A DNA stretch of 64,000 nt from Parietaria judaica (lineage: Eukaryota > Streptophyta > Magnoliopsida > Rosales > Urticaceae). The DNA lies in NCBI GenBank assembly GCA_954871525.1, contig OX940871.1, positions 22,480,586-22,544,585 on the forward strand, written 5' to 3'. Within the stretch, counting starts at the first letter, position 1, and each line of letters starts with the position of its first letter. Position numbers and translations under genes: made by a program. Under the pieces are notes generated by a model that saw only the letters and a list, made by a program, of their open reading frames with translations, had not been told where the DNA came from and ran no database searches. Shown here piece by piece: positions 22,634 through 34,064 of the stretch.

Positions 22634-23332
22634 TTTCATAAAAAAAAAAGCCACGGCGAAATAACTAAAAAACCGCGGGTTAGAGATTTCACGCTCGCTT
22701 TTTTTTTTTTGTTTTTTTGTTTTAATTTTTTTTTTTGCTAGGTTTTTTTCTTTTTTCTTTCTTATTTGTAAACAAGCCGTGGTTGTTTTCAAACATCCTA
22801 TACTGTAGCTAATAAGTTAAAGAAACATCATATCATAAGTTTAATAGTCGCGTTTAAGGTTTCCCCACTAGCCGTGGTGGAGGTTTCCGTCTCTAGTGGT
22901 CACCGGCCGTTTTTTTTATTTATTATAAACCGCGACAAGTTATGCGGCTTTTTCAAGTTGCTTCAAATTTAACCACTGTGATCGTGTTTCATGATCACAA
23001 CTTAAAATCGTTTGGTTTTATTTCGAGCACATTTGAAGGATATATAGGAAAAACATTTAAGATTTGAAATTGGCTTTTTACTTATTATTAAATATATATA
23101 TCTAATGGTTTCAAGCAGTTTCAGATTGGAAACTGCCACATCTCGGCTTTTGCGAAAACTTTCATTTTAATTTCTTTAAATTTAATGATAAGTTTTAGAT
23201 ATATTAAATACAAATATATATTTAAGTCAATACTTATTATAAATAATAAAAGAGTTGTGTTAATAGTTTATCATTATTATTAATGATTTGTAAATATGAC
23301 TTGCTATTTGTGAAGTTCTAAATATAAGTACT

Positions 23333-23336
<4 letters not shown>
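22634..23336. other. Unidentified non-coding DNA with poly-T and GCCGTGG motifs
   Basis: AGCCACGGCG and, in the opposite sense, AGCCGTGG occur near 22650, 22772 and 22870, among poly-T runs. They may be the remains of a DNA transposon, but I cannot define ends. No gene is seen. Confidence 0.4.

Positions 23337-23404
<68 letters not shown>
23337..23404. repeat. (TA)n microsatellite
   Basis: About 68 bp of uninterrupted TA dinucleotide. Confidence 0.97.
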
Positions 23405-23407
<3 letters not shown>

Positions 23408-23674
23408 GTATACTATATGTTATGGGTAAAATAAGAATTGAGAAATTTCCGATTTAATTAAACATAAAATCATTTAATTAGCGTTAAATGATTTTCTTTA
23501 ATTAAGCTTGAATAAATCCAATCATCAAAGTATTTACCGGAAGCCTATTTTTGAAAAATAAAGGGTCTAGATGATCCTAAAAATATCAAAAACGCTAAAA
23601 ACGACATAAAGTTTGTCGAAACCGGACTTACGGAACTCTCGAAATAAATAAAAAATGGGTTCATAAACACTTCC
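23405..23674. other. AT-rich flank of the LINE remnant
   Basis: I see no gene or repeat with clear ends. A LINE poly(A) tail is not evident, so the LINE's 3' end is uncertain. Confidence 0.4.
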
Positions 23675-25508
23675 GGCGGGCCCCACAAGTTCCCATGCTT
23701 GGATCCCAAGTCGCCACGTGGCAGCAGCCACCACTCGCGAGTCTAGCCAGGCCAAGTGCAACTTCATTGTAGCATATCGGACTGTAGTGGAACACTACAG
23801 ACTCAATCTGAATAGCTAACCAATGGATATCAGATATAATAGAGCCTATATCAGACAACGAAAAAGAATTGTTGTTTAGGGTTTTAATAACGCTTAAACA
23901 ATGAGATTGGATACGAATCTTTGGAAATCCCTGGTCACACACCCATTCAACCCAACGGCGAATAACATAAGCCGTAGAAAATTAGGGGGACAACCCGTTC
24001 CTATAGAAATTAATTCTTGACGCAAGAACTCAATTTTTGTGGTTGCGAGCCACAAAGCCTATGCCATAATTGTCCTCACGACCATTAATCACGGCATCAA
24101 CAAAAATATTAACACATCCTACCTCAGGGGGCTTCCATGCAGAAACAGTTAGGTTGATGTCCTTTTTTCGGATTCTCAAACTTTTGCGCCTCATTTAACT
24201 CTGAGAGGTAACTGAGTGCCCCTTCGACAATATCTTGATGCGGCCTCGATTTACCACCGTTCACCACATTATTCCTATTATTCCATATTTTCCGAAGGAG
24301 AAAGGAAAATAATGCAGACTCACCTGGGGTTAGAGATGAGAGAACGGAAGCGATGAGACATAGATAATCAATTCTTGCTTCGGACATATCAAGAATACAT
24401 CTTCACCCACCAAGTTTCCAAATTTTCTGAGAAAATTTACAGCCCCAAAAGCAATGGCCAAAAATTTAATGCTCAAGATGGCAAAGAGGGCATTTCTTAT
24501 CCATCTGAATTCCGTGGCGAGAGAGAATAATGCGTGTCAGCAAAACCTTTTTATAGACCCTCCATAGGTGGAGTTTAACTTTCGGAGGAACTCCAATCTT
24601 CCAAATCTTGCTCCACCAGGTAGATCCGTTGTTAGAAGAAGATGTGTATCCCACGTCATATGTTGAAACAAAACCAATTCGATATCCACTTTTGACCGAG
24701 TACTCCCCATTCATAGAATAATGCCATATAATTACGTCTTTTTTATTATTGTTCGCCCGAGGAATGCTAAGGATAGCCGAGATATCATCAGAGTCAAACA
24801 TTGCCCTAATGAGATCTTAATCCCACAATCCCGTAACCGACTTAAGCTCACACATGCATGTTTGATGGCATAAATAGGGGATCAATAAGCCGGAAAGAGC
24901 TCGTCCTCGGAATCCAGTTGTCGCCCAAAATATCAAAATTTTTTCCATTGCCAACCCGCCAACGAGAGCCCGCTAAAATAATGGATCGCCCCCATAGAAT
25001 ACTCCTCCAAACATGAGAAGCAGACGAGCCTAAATGTGCTGACAAAGGATCACCGGTAGGGTAATAACCAGCTGCAAAGACTCTGCCCTTAAGCGAGTTC
25101 GGTGATCGGATAAGGCGCCACATATTTTTTGCGAGCAAGGCCTGATTAAAGCATCCCATATCTCTAAAACCCAAGCCCCCCTCACACTTGTTTCAACACA
25201 TCTCGATCCATTTCGACCAGTGGATCTTTCGATTATTGCTGCCGTCTCCCCACTAGAATCCTGCACAAATTCTATGGATGTCACCAATGAGACTAACCGG
25301 AAGGCGAAAACAACTCATAACATAGGTCAGAATGGATTGAAGAGCAACCTTAATAAGAATCTCTCTTCCCGCTTGCGAGATTTTGGTACCCCTCCAACTT
25401 TTACCTTTGTTACACACTCGTCCCCTGACATAGGCAAACAACTCATTCTTCCGCCGCCCTGCGAAAACTGGGAGAACAAGGTAGCGTTGGTGGCACTCAA
25501 TTTTTTTG
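23675..25508 (-). pseudogene. L1-type LINE remnant: RT end, zf-RVT and RNase H-like domain
   Basis: On the minus strand the sequence resumes a LINE reverse transcriptase C-terminal part (NELFAYVRGRVCNKGKSW, AGREILIKVALQSI, then EGGLGFRDMGCFNQALLAKN). It passes into a zf-RVT region (KIWKIGVPPKVKLHLWRV with CPLC) and a C-terminal RNase H-like region (SVIKTLNNN, NEVALGLARLA). This order is that of plant L1 elements. Breaks include TAG at 25253-25255, where relatives have Trp, a TGA before EGGLGF and several frameshifts. The N-terminal RT core is at 28235-28690, separated by the solo LTR at 25509-28234. It makes no functional protein. Confidence 0.9.
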
Positions 25509-28234
25509 TGTTGGAAATCGGTGGTATCAGTCCGACTTCCTTACCACGATAATAGCCTCTGAGGCGTCCCGGTAACATTTAAAAAATTATTTTAAAGTGG
25601 AAAACTTGTTACCGGACCGATGACACGGATATCGGGTGTTAATCATTTCGTTAAGATCTGAATTTAATATTTCATAATCATTATTAATAATCTAGTCGAA
25701 TAGGAAATAAATAGAAAGCAGTAAATGGTTGCATTTATTGACCCAATGCATAAGGCCGTACCTCAATTGACGATTCCGGCTGCGCGTTCTAACTTGGGCA
25801 AGGCTCCGCCGGTGCTGAGGGAAACTCCCGTGATCTTCCGGGATATTCTCCTAGACTCCTCGTACCGAAGCGTGGGCTTCGCTGGCAGGACTCCGTCGCA
25901 AAATTTAACTGACAGTTCTTTTAAATCTACCGGAGAAAAATATCTCCTAAGCCGAACCAGAATAGAGATCAAAAGCAGAAAACTCGCAGACCCTAGAGAG
26001 AGAGGGAGAGCTCGAGTTATTGCTCTGGGGAAAGGTGTGAAAATTGTGTAGAATGAGCCTCCTATTTATAGGCTCAAGCTGCAACCGATTTGGAGATTTT
26101 TCCTTCCTTTATTCGAATTTAGTAATTTAAATATGATTACTTATTTCAATCAAATGGTCCAGATTCAATTTCATCTAAATCCAATGAATATAATCAATCA
26201 GGGATTTAATTAAATAATAATACATGATAAGATCAAAATATTTAATCTTATCATCATATTAATAAAATTTGAATTATATTATATATACATATTAAAATTC
26301 AAATTTGTTTATGATTATCTAGATCCAATGGTTAAAAATAAATCTTAAACCAATCCAATGGATCAAATAAAATAGGGATAAAGTCAAATCCCTAGGGTTT
26401 CATGAAACCCTAATTCGAACTCTTATCCATAATATTATTCGAATTATATATATTATATATATGACGTTAATTAATTTCTAATCCGACGGTAAAGATTAAA
26501 TCTCAAAACCGATCCAACGGACTCAATTAATTAAACAAATTCAAAATACCTAAACTTGGTCACCAAGCTTCATTTTGAATTACTTTTAGGGTTTTAATCA
26601 ATTATCTCAATCCAACGGTTGATATTAAGTCATAACCGATGCAATGGATTAAATTGATTTTAGGGTTTTGCCAAAATACCAAAACATTAGGTACTTATGC
26701 CGCAAATATAATATATCCAATTCTCATATTCGAATTTAGCTAGGGTTTGTATTCTCCAAACCCTAATTCGAATTTACACATTTAACAATATATAAATATA
26801 TATTTTATTTATTAATATAAATCTTTTAATTATTAATTAATTATTAATTAGATGTTAATAATTAAATCAAAATAATTAAATAATATTAATAAAACCTGAT
26901 ATCAATATCACACATTAAATTTCATGGTGCCACACTATCATTTAAATTCGTGACATGTGATTTAATTTCATAGTTTATCGAACCGAATCATAAACTTAGA
27001 AAATCCATAAATCACAAACCGTAAGTCTGAATGACTTGGTTCAAAAAGCAAAATATGATGCTGTTAAAAAATCTAAATTATAAATTTCTTTTTATAAGTT
27101 AATTCCGTGTACCAAAATATGATACTTTTGCCACGCTGACGATAAAACTATCTGACGTCTGACACAGACTTGTCAGTTTTATAAGTCGAGCCAAATGATT
27201 AAACATTATCCAGAATGTATTTTAATCACGTACGTATCATCCGTTACGGAGCTATCCTGGGGACCATGGACCCGTATCACTTAAGCTCCAACGAACTGCT
27301 AGTTGTTTGTCAAACCTCGAAATGATTCCACTATAGACCCGAGGCTGCACTCTTTAGTGATACGGTATATATTATTCCCTTATAACAGCAGGGTGTCCAT
27401 TGATACAATCAAATTCGGGTTATTGTCCTTTCACTTGATGACTCACACATGAGCATGCGGTTTTTACCGTAATGCCCCTCATTGCATTTTCATCCTTGAC
27501 TCAGTCAGTAATATTATGAGCAACCGACTTATGGTTTTGATACATAAGTTGCGCACGGGTACCTCTCACTTCTCACCACTGACAATAAAGGGAATCATCA
27601 TGAGTCTGAAGAGAGCTGTGTGATGCCCATGTACATGATCAAGCTATCCTTACTGTTGACTATCATGTTCCCAAAATAATAGTGTTGGGAACAGCGGTGA
27701 TATCTTGTGTTCTTTAACGGTTAAATCAAAGAACAATCAAGCCAGCAGCTCGGACTCATGATCACTCAGGACTTAGAACTAATATCCATTTAATCATCAT
27801 TTTGTGACTCAACTACAAGTTATCAGTGACGGTCTTATATGAAAACTTCTTGAGTTTAAGTCAGGTCCAGTCCAGTATGAAGACGCTTCATACTTAATGC
27901 ACTTCTAGTGAGTGTGACACACACATAATCCAGAATAGGATTGTCACTTAGTCACATTAATGACCTTACACGATTAATGGGCTCTTACCCAGTTAATCAG
28001 GTCACGGACGTTTTAAGTTCATTTATTATGATTATTAATTCTTCCTCACATCGACTCTGTTGTGATAATAATAACATAATTGCATCCTTTATGAACTAAG
28101 GAATCAAACATTCTATTTTACTCTACCAGAAACTATAATAAGATTAACATAATAAGCATCATCTTTATTCAATGACTTGTCATAATCTTTTACAAATGGA
28201 TAAATATCTTGTTTAAGGACACATATGTCCAACA
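25509..28234 (-). mobile_element. Solo LTR (2.7 kb) inserted in the LINE
   Basis: The segment starts TGTTGGAAATCGG and ends GTCCAACA. On the minus strand it begins TGTTGGACATATGTGTCC and contains CTATAAATAG (plus 26062-26071). It matches the LTRs at 35603 and 60804 on the opposite strand. No second LTR copy or coding region is inside it, so it is a solo LTR. Flanks TTTTG (25504-25508) and TTGTG (28235-28239) match 4 of 5. Removing the LTR plus one 5-bp flank joins the LINE in frame (FLGVT to KIECHQRY), which independently supports these ends. Confidence 0.85.
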
Positions 28235-28690
28235 TTGTGACCCCCAGGAAATTGGCGATCTAAATTTTTCTGGATTCATTCACGTGTTTCCCAAAACATA
28301 CGTCCGACTTGGTATAGTTGACCATCTGACCAGAAGCCTTCTCATATATCCTAAAATAGTCTTTAACTGTTTTGGCTTCATCCACCGACGCTGAGAAGAA
28401 AATGAGGCTGTCGTCCGCAAAGAACAAATGAGAGATCCAAAACCCTTCCCCTCCGAATCTAAGCCCATTAAGGATGTCACGATGATCCGCATATCAAAGG
28501 AGACCCGAAAGACCCTCTGAGAAAAAAAGGAGTAGAAACGGAGAAAATGGACCCCCCTGACGTAGGCCTCTTTGCGGAGTGACATGGCCACGAATTTAAT
28601 CATTAATGTCAAAAGTGAATGACACTGTCGTGACACAACTCGGAATCTTATCGATCCACTCCATTGCGTAGCCCAGGCGTATCATCACAG
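28235..28690 (-). pseudogene. LINE reverse-transcriptase core (upstream part)
   Basis: The minus strand encodes VMIRLGYAMEWIDKIPSC, then [12 protein letters not shown], then the catalytic FADD (28410-28421) and FLGVT at the LTR junction. These are RT motifs of plant L1 LINEs. In-frame stops occur after FDIND, after GLSGLL and after NESRKI. It continues at 25508 beyond the solo LTR. Upstream of 28690 the LINE is cut by the duplicated segment at 28707. Confidence 0.9.
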
Positions 28691-28706
28691 CACAGAGTAA
28701 AATTGT

Positions 28707-28835
28707 GAGAGAAGAGAGAACATCGCATGCAATTGCAGAGAGAGAAAGGCAGAAAGCTCATTAAAGTTTCCATGGCGTCGACGTATTCTACTTCAAGCTT
28801 CCGGCGGCTAGCAACGATGGGGACCCTCTGGAATC
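28707..28835 (+). repeat. 129-bp duplicated segment, copy 1
   Basis: The same length as 29661-29789, with five mismatches by eye. It contains the coding-like ATGGCGTCGACGTATTC. It lies at the LINE break, on the far side of the Helitron-like end from copy 2. Confidence 0.9.
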
Positions 28836-29571
28836 CGGCGGCTAATACATGGTTTTGACTGTATTATTTCGATCTAAATGGTCAATTTCAAACGAAATGG
28901 GTAATGGTGAAGATGTTAATTCGGTTCGTATTTAGAATTTGAAGCAATGTGAAGCCATTAATTCGGTTCATATTTAGAATTTGAAGCAATGTGAAGCCAT
29001 TAATTCGGTTCATATTTAGAATTTGAAGCAATGTGAAGCCATTAATTTGGTTCATACTTTAAGTTTCTCATAATAATAAGATTTTTATTAGCAAATGTAG
29101 TTTATACAAGCACATTAAGAAATCAATTGATGTTTTGACTAACTTTTGTGTTATTCCATGTATTTGGAATTAAAGTAATTACCACTAATCAAGTAAAGAA
29201 AGAAAATATAAATTAAAAAAAATTCAAATTAATTTTAATTTTTTTTGGATATTTTTGCCGCTAACGGCCACATGGCGGATGTTAATGAAAAAATTAACGT
29301 TTTCATGCCAAAGTCACGGTCAACAAACGTTGGATATTTTTTCCGCCAGTTTTAAAGGTTGGGTACACGGGATGCACGTTGACAAAAGGTTAGGTATTTT
29401 TTTTCCGTAATTTTCCCTAAAATTAAATGACTTTATATGTCATGTTATAACCAACATAATTCATGAAAAAAATCATTTTTTGTTTAACTCAATTAAAATA
29501 ATAAAATGAGTAAATGTTTTAAATTTATCGGATGTTTTTTGCCACCGCTCGAGGCGCGGGCCATCCACTAG
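28836..29571 (+). mobile_element. Helitron-like element, 3' part and terminus
   Basis: It ends with an imperfect GC hairpin (CCACCGCTCGAGGCGCGGG) followed by CCATCCACTAG and T, matching the other Helitron-type ends here, but on the plus strand. The body has a 42-bp tandem repeat and repeated GGTTGGGTA/TTTTTCCG phrases near 29330-29410. The 5' TC end is not located; copy 1 of the 129-bp repeat may lie inside the element. Confidence 0.55.
28918..29060. repeat. 42-bp tandem repeat, about 3.4 copies
   Basis: AATTCGGTTCATATTTAGAA recurs at 28918, 28960 and 29002 with one change, then as AATTTGGTTCATACT at 29044. Near-identity points to recent expansion. Confidence 0.93.
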
Positions 29572-29660
29572 TTTTTTTTTTTTTTTTTTTAAAAGTTTAA
29601 ACCGTGATAATAGTTGGACTGTGGGCCCCATTATCTTATAAAATACAAATATTTAATAAT

Positions 29661-29905
29661 GAGAGAAGAGAGAACATCGGATGCAATTGCAGAGAAAGAA
29701 AGGCAGAAAGCTCATTATGGTTTCCATGGCGTCGACGTATTCTACTTCAAGCTTCCGGCGGCTAGCAACAATGGGGACCCTCTGGAATCGGGGGCCCAAG
29801 GCCGCTGCGTCGTCGGCCTACCCCAAGGCTGGCGCTAATCATAATAAATTAATAAAAGAGTATGCTATATTAATGTGTATTTATAATATATATACAAGCA
29901 TATAA
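29661..29905 (+). CDS. Short open frame, possible first exon of an unknown gene
   Basis: A CTTATAAAATAC TATA-like box near 29635 precedes an open frame with ATGs at 29681 and, better placed, 29717 and 29726 (MVSMASTYSTSSFRRL). The first 40 or so residues are rich in Ser, Ala, Arg and Thr without acids, like an organelle-targeting presequence (ATMGTLWNRGPKAAASSA). After about 29835 the frame turns AT-rich and is probably intron or 3' UTR. The segment 29661-29789 is duplicated at 28707. I do not recognise the family. It may be a truncated gene or a fragment carried by a Helitron. Confidence 0.3.
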
Positions 29906-30082
29906 TATATATGCAAGGCAAATAATGGTGAGCACGTTCATTTATTTTGTAATGGGCTACACGTATTCACCATTTCATAATGCAATGTAAAAGTCGTTAG
30001 CGAAAAAAAGATTATGAAATTAAGTTTATATGTAAATCCTTTTATATAAACTGTAATGGTGTGCACGATAACAATATGACTG

Positions 30083-30092
30083 TCTATATAAG
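30083..30092 (+). promoter_or_regulatory. TATA box of the small-peptide gene
   Basis: CTATATAAGC lies about 90 bp before the ATG at 30175, leaving a 5' UTR of roughly 60 nt. This supports a real transcription unit. Confidence 0.6.
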
Positions 30093-30174
30093 CAGCAATT
30101 ACGTCTATGTTTGAGCAAATAACACTACTTGTGTATACAATTACAAACATCTTTCAAAACAAGTTTTATTTAAG

Positions 30175-30369
30175 ATGGCCGGAAAGTCTGTCGCCGTGAT
30201 GCTGTTGAATATGGCAATGTTGAGTGCCTTTCTCATCGTTCTTCTTTCTGGCACTGCCACGTCAGCGAGGAAGCTTCTGTTTCTGGATAACAGTTTGAAT
30301 GGCAATTTCGCCGGCAAGGTCATTGGCAGGGATAACAACATGCCCTTCCTAAACGGAAACAAAAACTGA
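30175..30369 (+). CDS. Small secreted peptide precursor (64 aa), family not recognised
   Basis: The product has a short basic N-terminus (MAGK), a hydrophobic stretch at about residues 5-25 and a likely signal-peptidase site after SGTATSA at residue 31. This leaves a 33-residue mature chain starting RKLLFLDN and ending NMPFLNGNKN. The mature part has no cysteine or tyrosine, is rich in Asn and Gly, and is basic. This layout is typical of plant signalling or defence peptide precursors that enter the secretory pathway. I cannot match it to CLE, CEP, PSK, RALF or PIP motifs. A TATA box at 30083, a short leader and an intact frame argue that it is a gene and not a chance frame. It lies between transposon remnants with no partner gene. 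Role unknown. Confidence 0.65.
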   Translation: MAGKSVAVMLLNMAMLSAFLIVLLSGTATSARKLLFLDNSLNGNFAGKVIGRDNNMPFLNGNKN

Positions 30370-30889
30370 TCATATCCCATATCTTTCTTGATTTATAAGA
30401 GATTCTATGTTTTCCTTTCGAGTTTTGAGTGATTGTGAGGCGAGATGCGTGATGAAATCTCGCCGATTCTGTTGTACTTGTATTCTTATTTGTATGCATG
30501 ATTCAATTTAGCAATTTATTGAATTTTTTTATTTACGAATAATTAATGGCTATGAGCATATATATATGATCCAATTATATATACGTTGTTGATCGTCTTT
30601 TTTGAAGTCTTTTTTATAATCAAACGAATTACATGTACATCTAATGTTAGTGTTTTTATTCATTTATTTATATAGTTATTATTAGCTCTTAAGTTACTAC
30701 TTTCATTCAGAATTACATTATTTTTATTGCCGGTTTCTATTTCTCATTGTAAATTAATACAACTTATTCATTATTTTGTAGCTGTCTTGTATTTAGTCAT
30801 GAAAATTCAACTAACATAAATAATTTTATTTTATTATTCGATATACGTTTTTATTCAAAGTTCAAAAATTCAAGGATAGTTTTTGAACA
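30370..30889 (+). other. 3' flank of the small-peptide gene
   Basis: Presumed 3' UTR, with AT-rich DNA beyond. No clear polyadenylation signal stands out, apart from AATAAT-like motifs near 30538. No other gene is seen. Confidence 0.4.
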
Positions 30890-32005
30890 TGGCATAATCA
30901 AATTTAAGCTATCCTCAGCGGAAAAATCACCCACCACAGTCACGAGGATCTTCCCTCGAGTTTAAAGAAAAGGAGTTCGGATTTAATCTCTTTTAGGCAT
31001 GAGAAAACCGGAATAAGAGAAGGATAATAATCACTTTGAATACTTTCGTGTGCTTCTCTTTTTCTATTGAATATTGTACTATCAACTTTTGGTTACAAGT
31101 CTCATTTCTCTTGTGTTCTCCCTCTTTTTTCCTTTTTCTCCTCCAATTGTACATCGTTTTCTATTTATAGGGGCCTTTCCCTAGCAAGGGCTCGGATCCC
31201 TTGGTTGATCTCTTGTACTCCCACTAACGTTGTCGCCTGCCACTCCCTGCGCAAATGGTGTGCGTACTGACGCCTTCTCCTGATTCCCCGACCAGGCCTC
31301 GACCGCATTTATTGCAGGCAGAACGTACAACTCAGATGCGCCTCGCATGATTCCCCTCGGGCCTTCTCCTCGGACGTTTTAGTACTCCATCGGGCCTTCT
31401 CAGCGCTCTCACTGGTATGAGTTTACTCGGCACCCTAGCCAGTATGAGTTTACTCGGCACTATCGCCGGTGTGGGTATACCCGGCATCCTAGCCGCTTTG
31501 AGTTTATTCGGCACTCTCGCCGGTGTGGGTTTACTTGGCACCCTAACCGCCTTCCTTTTCTCAGCGCTCTCGCTGGTATGGGTTTACTCGGCACCCTAGC
31601 CGCTTTCCTTATCTCAGCACTCTCGCTGGTATGGGTTTACTCAGCACCCTAGCCGCTTTCCTTTTCTCAGCACTCTCGCTGCGATGGGTTTACTCGGCAC
31701 CCTACCCGCTTTCCTTTTCTCAGCACTCTCGCTGCTATGGGTTTACTCGGCACCCTAGCCGCTTTCCTTCTCTTCTACATGTACGGGGTTTTTTTTATCT
31801 CGAATGCCGTCCTTCCAATATTTTCTAAAATGCGAAAGTTCCCCTATCGGGTGCGGCTCGCGAGGGAAGAGTACTCCGATTTCATTTAATTCATTTGGTC
31901 AAAGCCATGCAAAAGAAGTCCCGAATATGAGGGTCAGGATCTCCCTTTTACACACGATACAAACAAAGATCAAAACAAAACAAAAAGGATAGGCTTGTTT
32001 CTTGT
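30890..32005 (-). repeat. Probable 3' LTR and untranslated end of a Gypsy element
   Basis: This lies just downstream (minus strand) of the pol end at 32006. It has a minus-strand TATA (CCTATAAATAG at about 31160-31171) and the minisatellite at 31391-31770. The LTR borders are not resolvable because no second LTR is in view. Confidence 0.5.
31391..31770. repeat. 53-bp minisatellite in the Gypsy 3' region
   Basis: The unit contains TTTACTCGGCACCCTAGCC and CTCAGCACTCTCGCTG. TCAGCRC recurs at 31561, 31614, 31667 and 31720, a strict 53-bp period. The earlier part is built from shorter, about 27-30 bp, variants. Open frames here come from the repeat. Confidence 0.92.
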
Positions 32006-33847
32006 GCTATTGGTAGAACTTCTTTAGGTGCTTGACATTTCAGCTCCGTATCACCTTTTCTCATTCGGCGTTCTTTAGCTCGTACACTCCTGGTTTGACG
32101 ACGCTTGTGACTATGTATGATCCTTCCCAATTCTACCCTAGTTTTCCTGCGTTAAGCTCGGTTGTGTTCTGGAATACGCGTCGCACAACTAGCTCGCCTT
32201 CCCTGAATCTCCTTGGTCGCACCTTTTTGTTGTAGCATTGGGAAACTGCGTTGTGATAATTGGCAATGTGAACCCTTGCTAGTTCTTGAATTTCATCGAC
32301 GTGATTGAGATGGTGGAGAAGATCTTCGCAATGGCCCTTTTCGTCGTCTGGCGCCACTATCCGTCGGAGGCTGGGTATTCCTACCTCCGCGGGAATCATT
32401 GCCTCAACTCCAAAAGCTAGGGCAAAGGGAGTTTCCCCCGTAGCGGAGTGAGGGGTTGTTCGATAAGCCGAGAGCGCTCCTGGTAGTTCTACCACCCAAA
32501 GCCCTTTCTTTTCATCGAGTCTTTTCTTGATGCTGTCGATGATGGTTCTGTTGACTGCTTCAGCGTTCCCGTTACCCTGGGGGTACCGAGGCGTCAAAGT
32601 ATTAAGCTTTATCCTCCAATGTTGGTAGAAGCTCCGAAACCTCTTAGAGATGAACTGGGATCCGTTGTCTGCTATGATTTCTCGGGGTAATCCGAAGCGG
32701 GTGACCACGTTCTTCCAGACGTAGCTTTCCACGTCGGAGTCCTTGATGTTGGCGTAAGACTCTGCCTCCGTCCATTTAGTGAAGAAGTCCGTCACGACAA
32801 GCATAAATCTCCTCTGCCTCGTGCCGATGGGCATGGGGCCTGCGATATCCATGGACCACTTCATGAAAGGGTATAGGGCAGTGACCGCTGAGAGCTCTTC
32901 GGCCGGGCAATTAATTGCCGGGGCGTGGCGCTGGCATCTCTCGCATCTTCTCGCGTAGTCAGCGCAATCTCGGACCATGGTCGCCCAGAAGAAGCCTTGC
33001 CTCTTTGTTTTCCTTAATTAGGATCGAACCCCAGAGTGGTTTCCGCACTCCCCGCCGTGAATCTCACGCATGACGTACCGGGCCTCCTCAACTCTGATAC
33101 ACCTTAGGTATGGACCATCAAAGCTTTTCCGGTACAGCTTTCCGTGAAGGATCGCGAATCTCGAGTTTCTAATCCTGAGCTTCCTTGCCTCCTGACGATT
33201 CTCGGGGAACTTGCCCTCGAGGATATATTTTAGGAGGGGCGTTCGCCAATCATCCCCTTCGTCATCGTTTACCACTCCTCGTTCCTCGTTTTCTTCCTCG
33301 CCATCTTGCACGAGAGGGGTCTTGTCGTCGACTTCGCCGACTTCCCCCGCCATATTCATCTTCTTTCTGCTCGGCCCTTGCCCCCTCGGGATGCTTGGCT
33401 TTTTGATTGTCTCCACCATGATAGTCCGTAGCTCGCCCACCTTGGTGGTTGAGCCTAGACCCGCCAATGCGTCTGCGTGAGAGTTGTCTCATCTGGACAC
33501 GTGATAGAGGCTAAATTGAAAGAATTCTTCGGCGAGGCCATCGACGATTTTTGCGTATGCATCCATCCTTTCATCGTTGCGCTCGTACTCTCCGCTCACT
33601 TGCTTGACCACCACCTGAGAGTCTGAGAACACGTTAACGTTCCGTACTCCGATTTCTAGAGCCGACTGCAGGCCAACGATGAGGGCCTCATACTCCGCTT
33701 CGTTATTGGTGGCGTGATAAGCGAGGTGGCAAGCTTTCTCGATGATAATCCCTCCCGGGGAGGTGATATTGATTCCACCGGCTGACGCTTGTAAAGTGGC
33801 CGATCTGTCGATTTGTAGCTTCCAGAAGCCTTCCTCGTCATCTTAGA
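32006..33847 (-). pseudogene. Ty3/Gypsy pol remnant: RNase H and integrase (Tat/Athila-like)
   Basis: The minus strand encodes, in order: an RNase H (GFWKLQIDRSATLQASAG, NNEAEYEALIVGLQSALE, HADALAGL); a linker with YLRCIRVEEARYVMREIH; an integrase zinc-finger region (ARRCERCQRHAP); and a catalytic core with MDIAGP, ADNGSQF and EAVNRT giving D, D, E. A C-terminal region follows and ends KHLKKFYQ at 32006. A separate RNase H before integrase is typical of the Tat/Athila-like plant Gypsy group. Stops: TGA before DNSHADALAGL near 33490, one at the 33018/32978 junction, TAG at 32133, and TGAs nearer the C-terminus, one where Trp is expected in SWNVKHL. The upstream limit is near 33847; gag, protease and most of RT are missing. 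Confidence 0.93.
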
Positions 33848-34064
33848 AAGAGAAACGTGTCACTAGGGTACACGACGATTTCTCTTATTGGAGAAAAAGT
33901 TGGATTTCCTAAGGATCCTAATCACTTTTTCTCTCGATCGGGCTATCGGTAGTCATTTACGCCGCATTTTGCACCACGTTGTATCTCACTATGATGCTTG
34001 GTTTATCAGAAATACCATCAGGCCATTTGTTGACTTCACATTGGATGATTGTCTATAAAGTAAG
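33848..34064. other. Non-coding junction DNA
   Basis: Short stretch between the Gypsy pol break and the satellite-like array. I see nothing identifiable. Confidence 0.4.

Noticed and set aside
25725..26051. 108-codon frame in the solo LTR and its counterpart at 36339-36560
   Set aside because: The sequence is conserved because it is the LTR leader; the frames are on opposite strands relative to the LTR and do not share a start.
31332..31828. Leucine- and proline-rich frames on both strands
   Set aside because: They are readings of the 53-bp minisatellite.
33185..33480. Plus-strand frames opposite the Gypsy linker
   Set aside because: Shadows of the minus-strand pol coding sequence.
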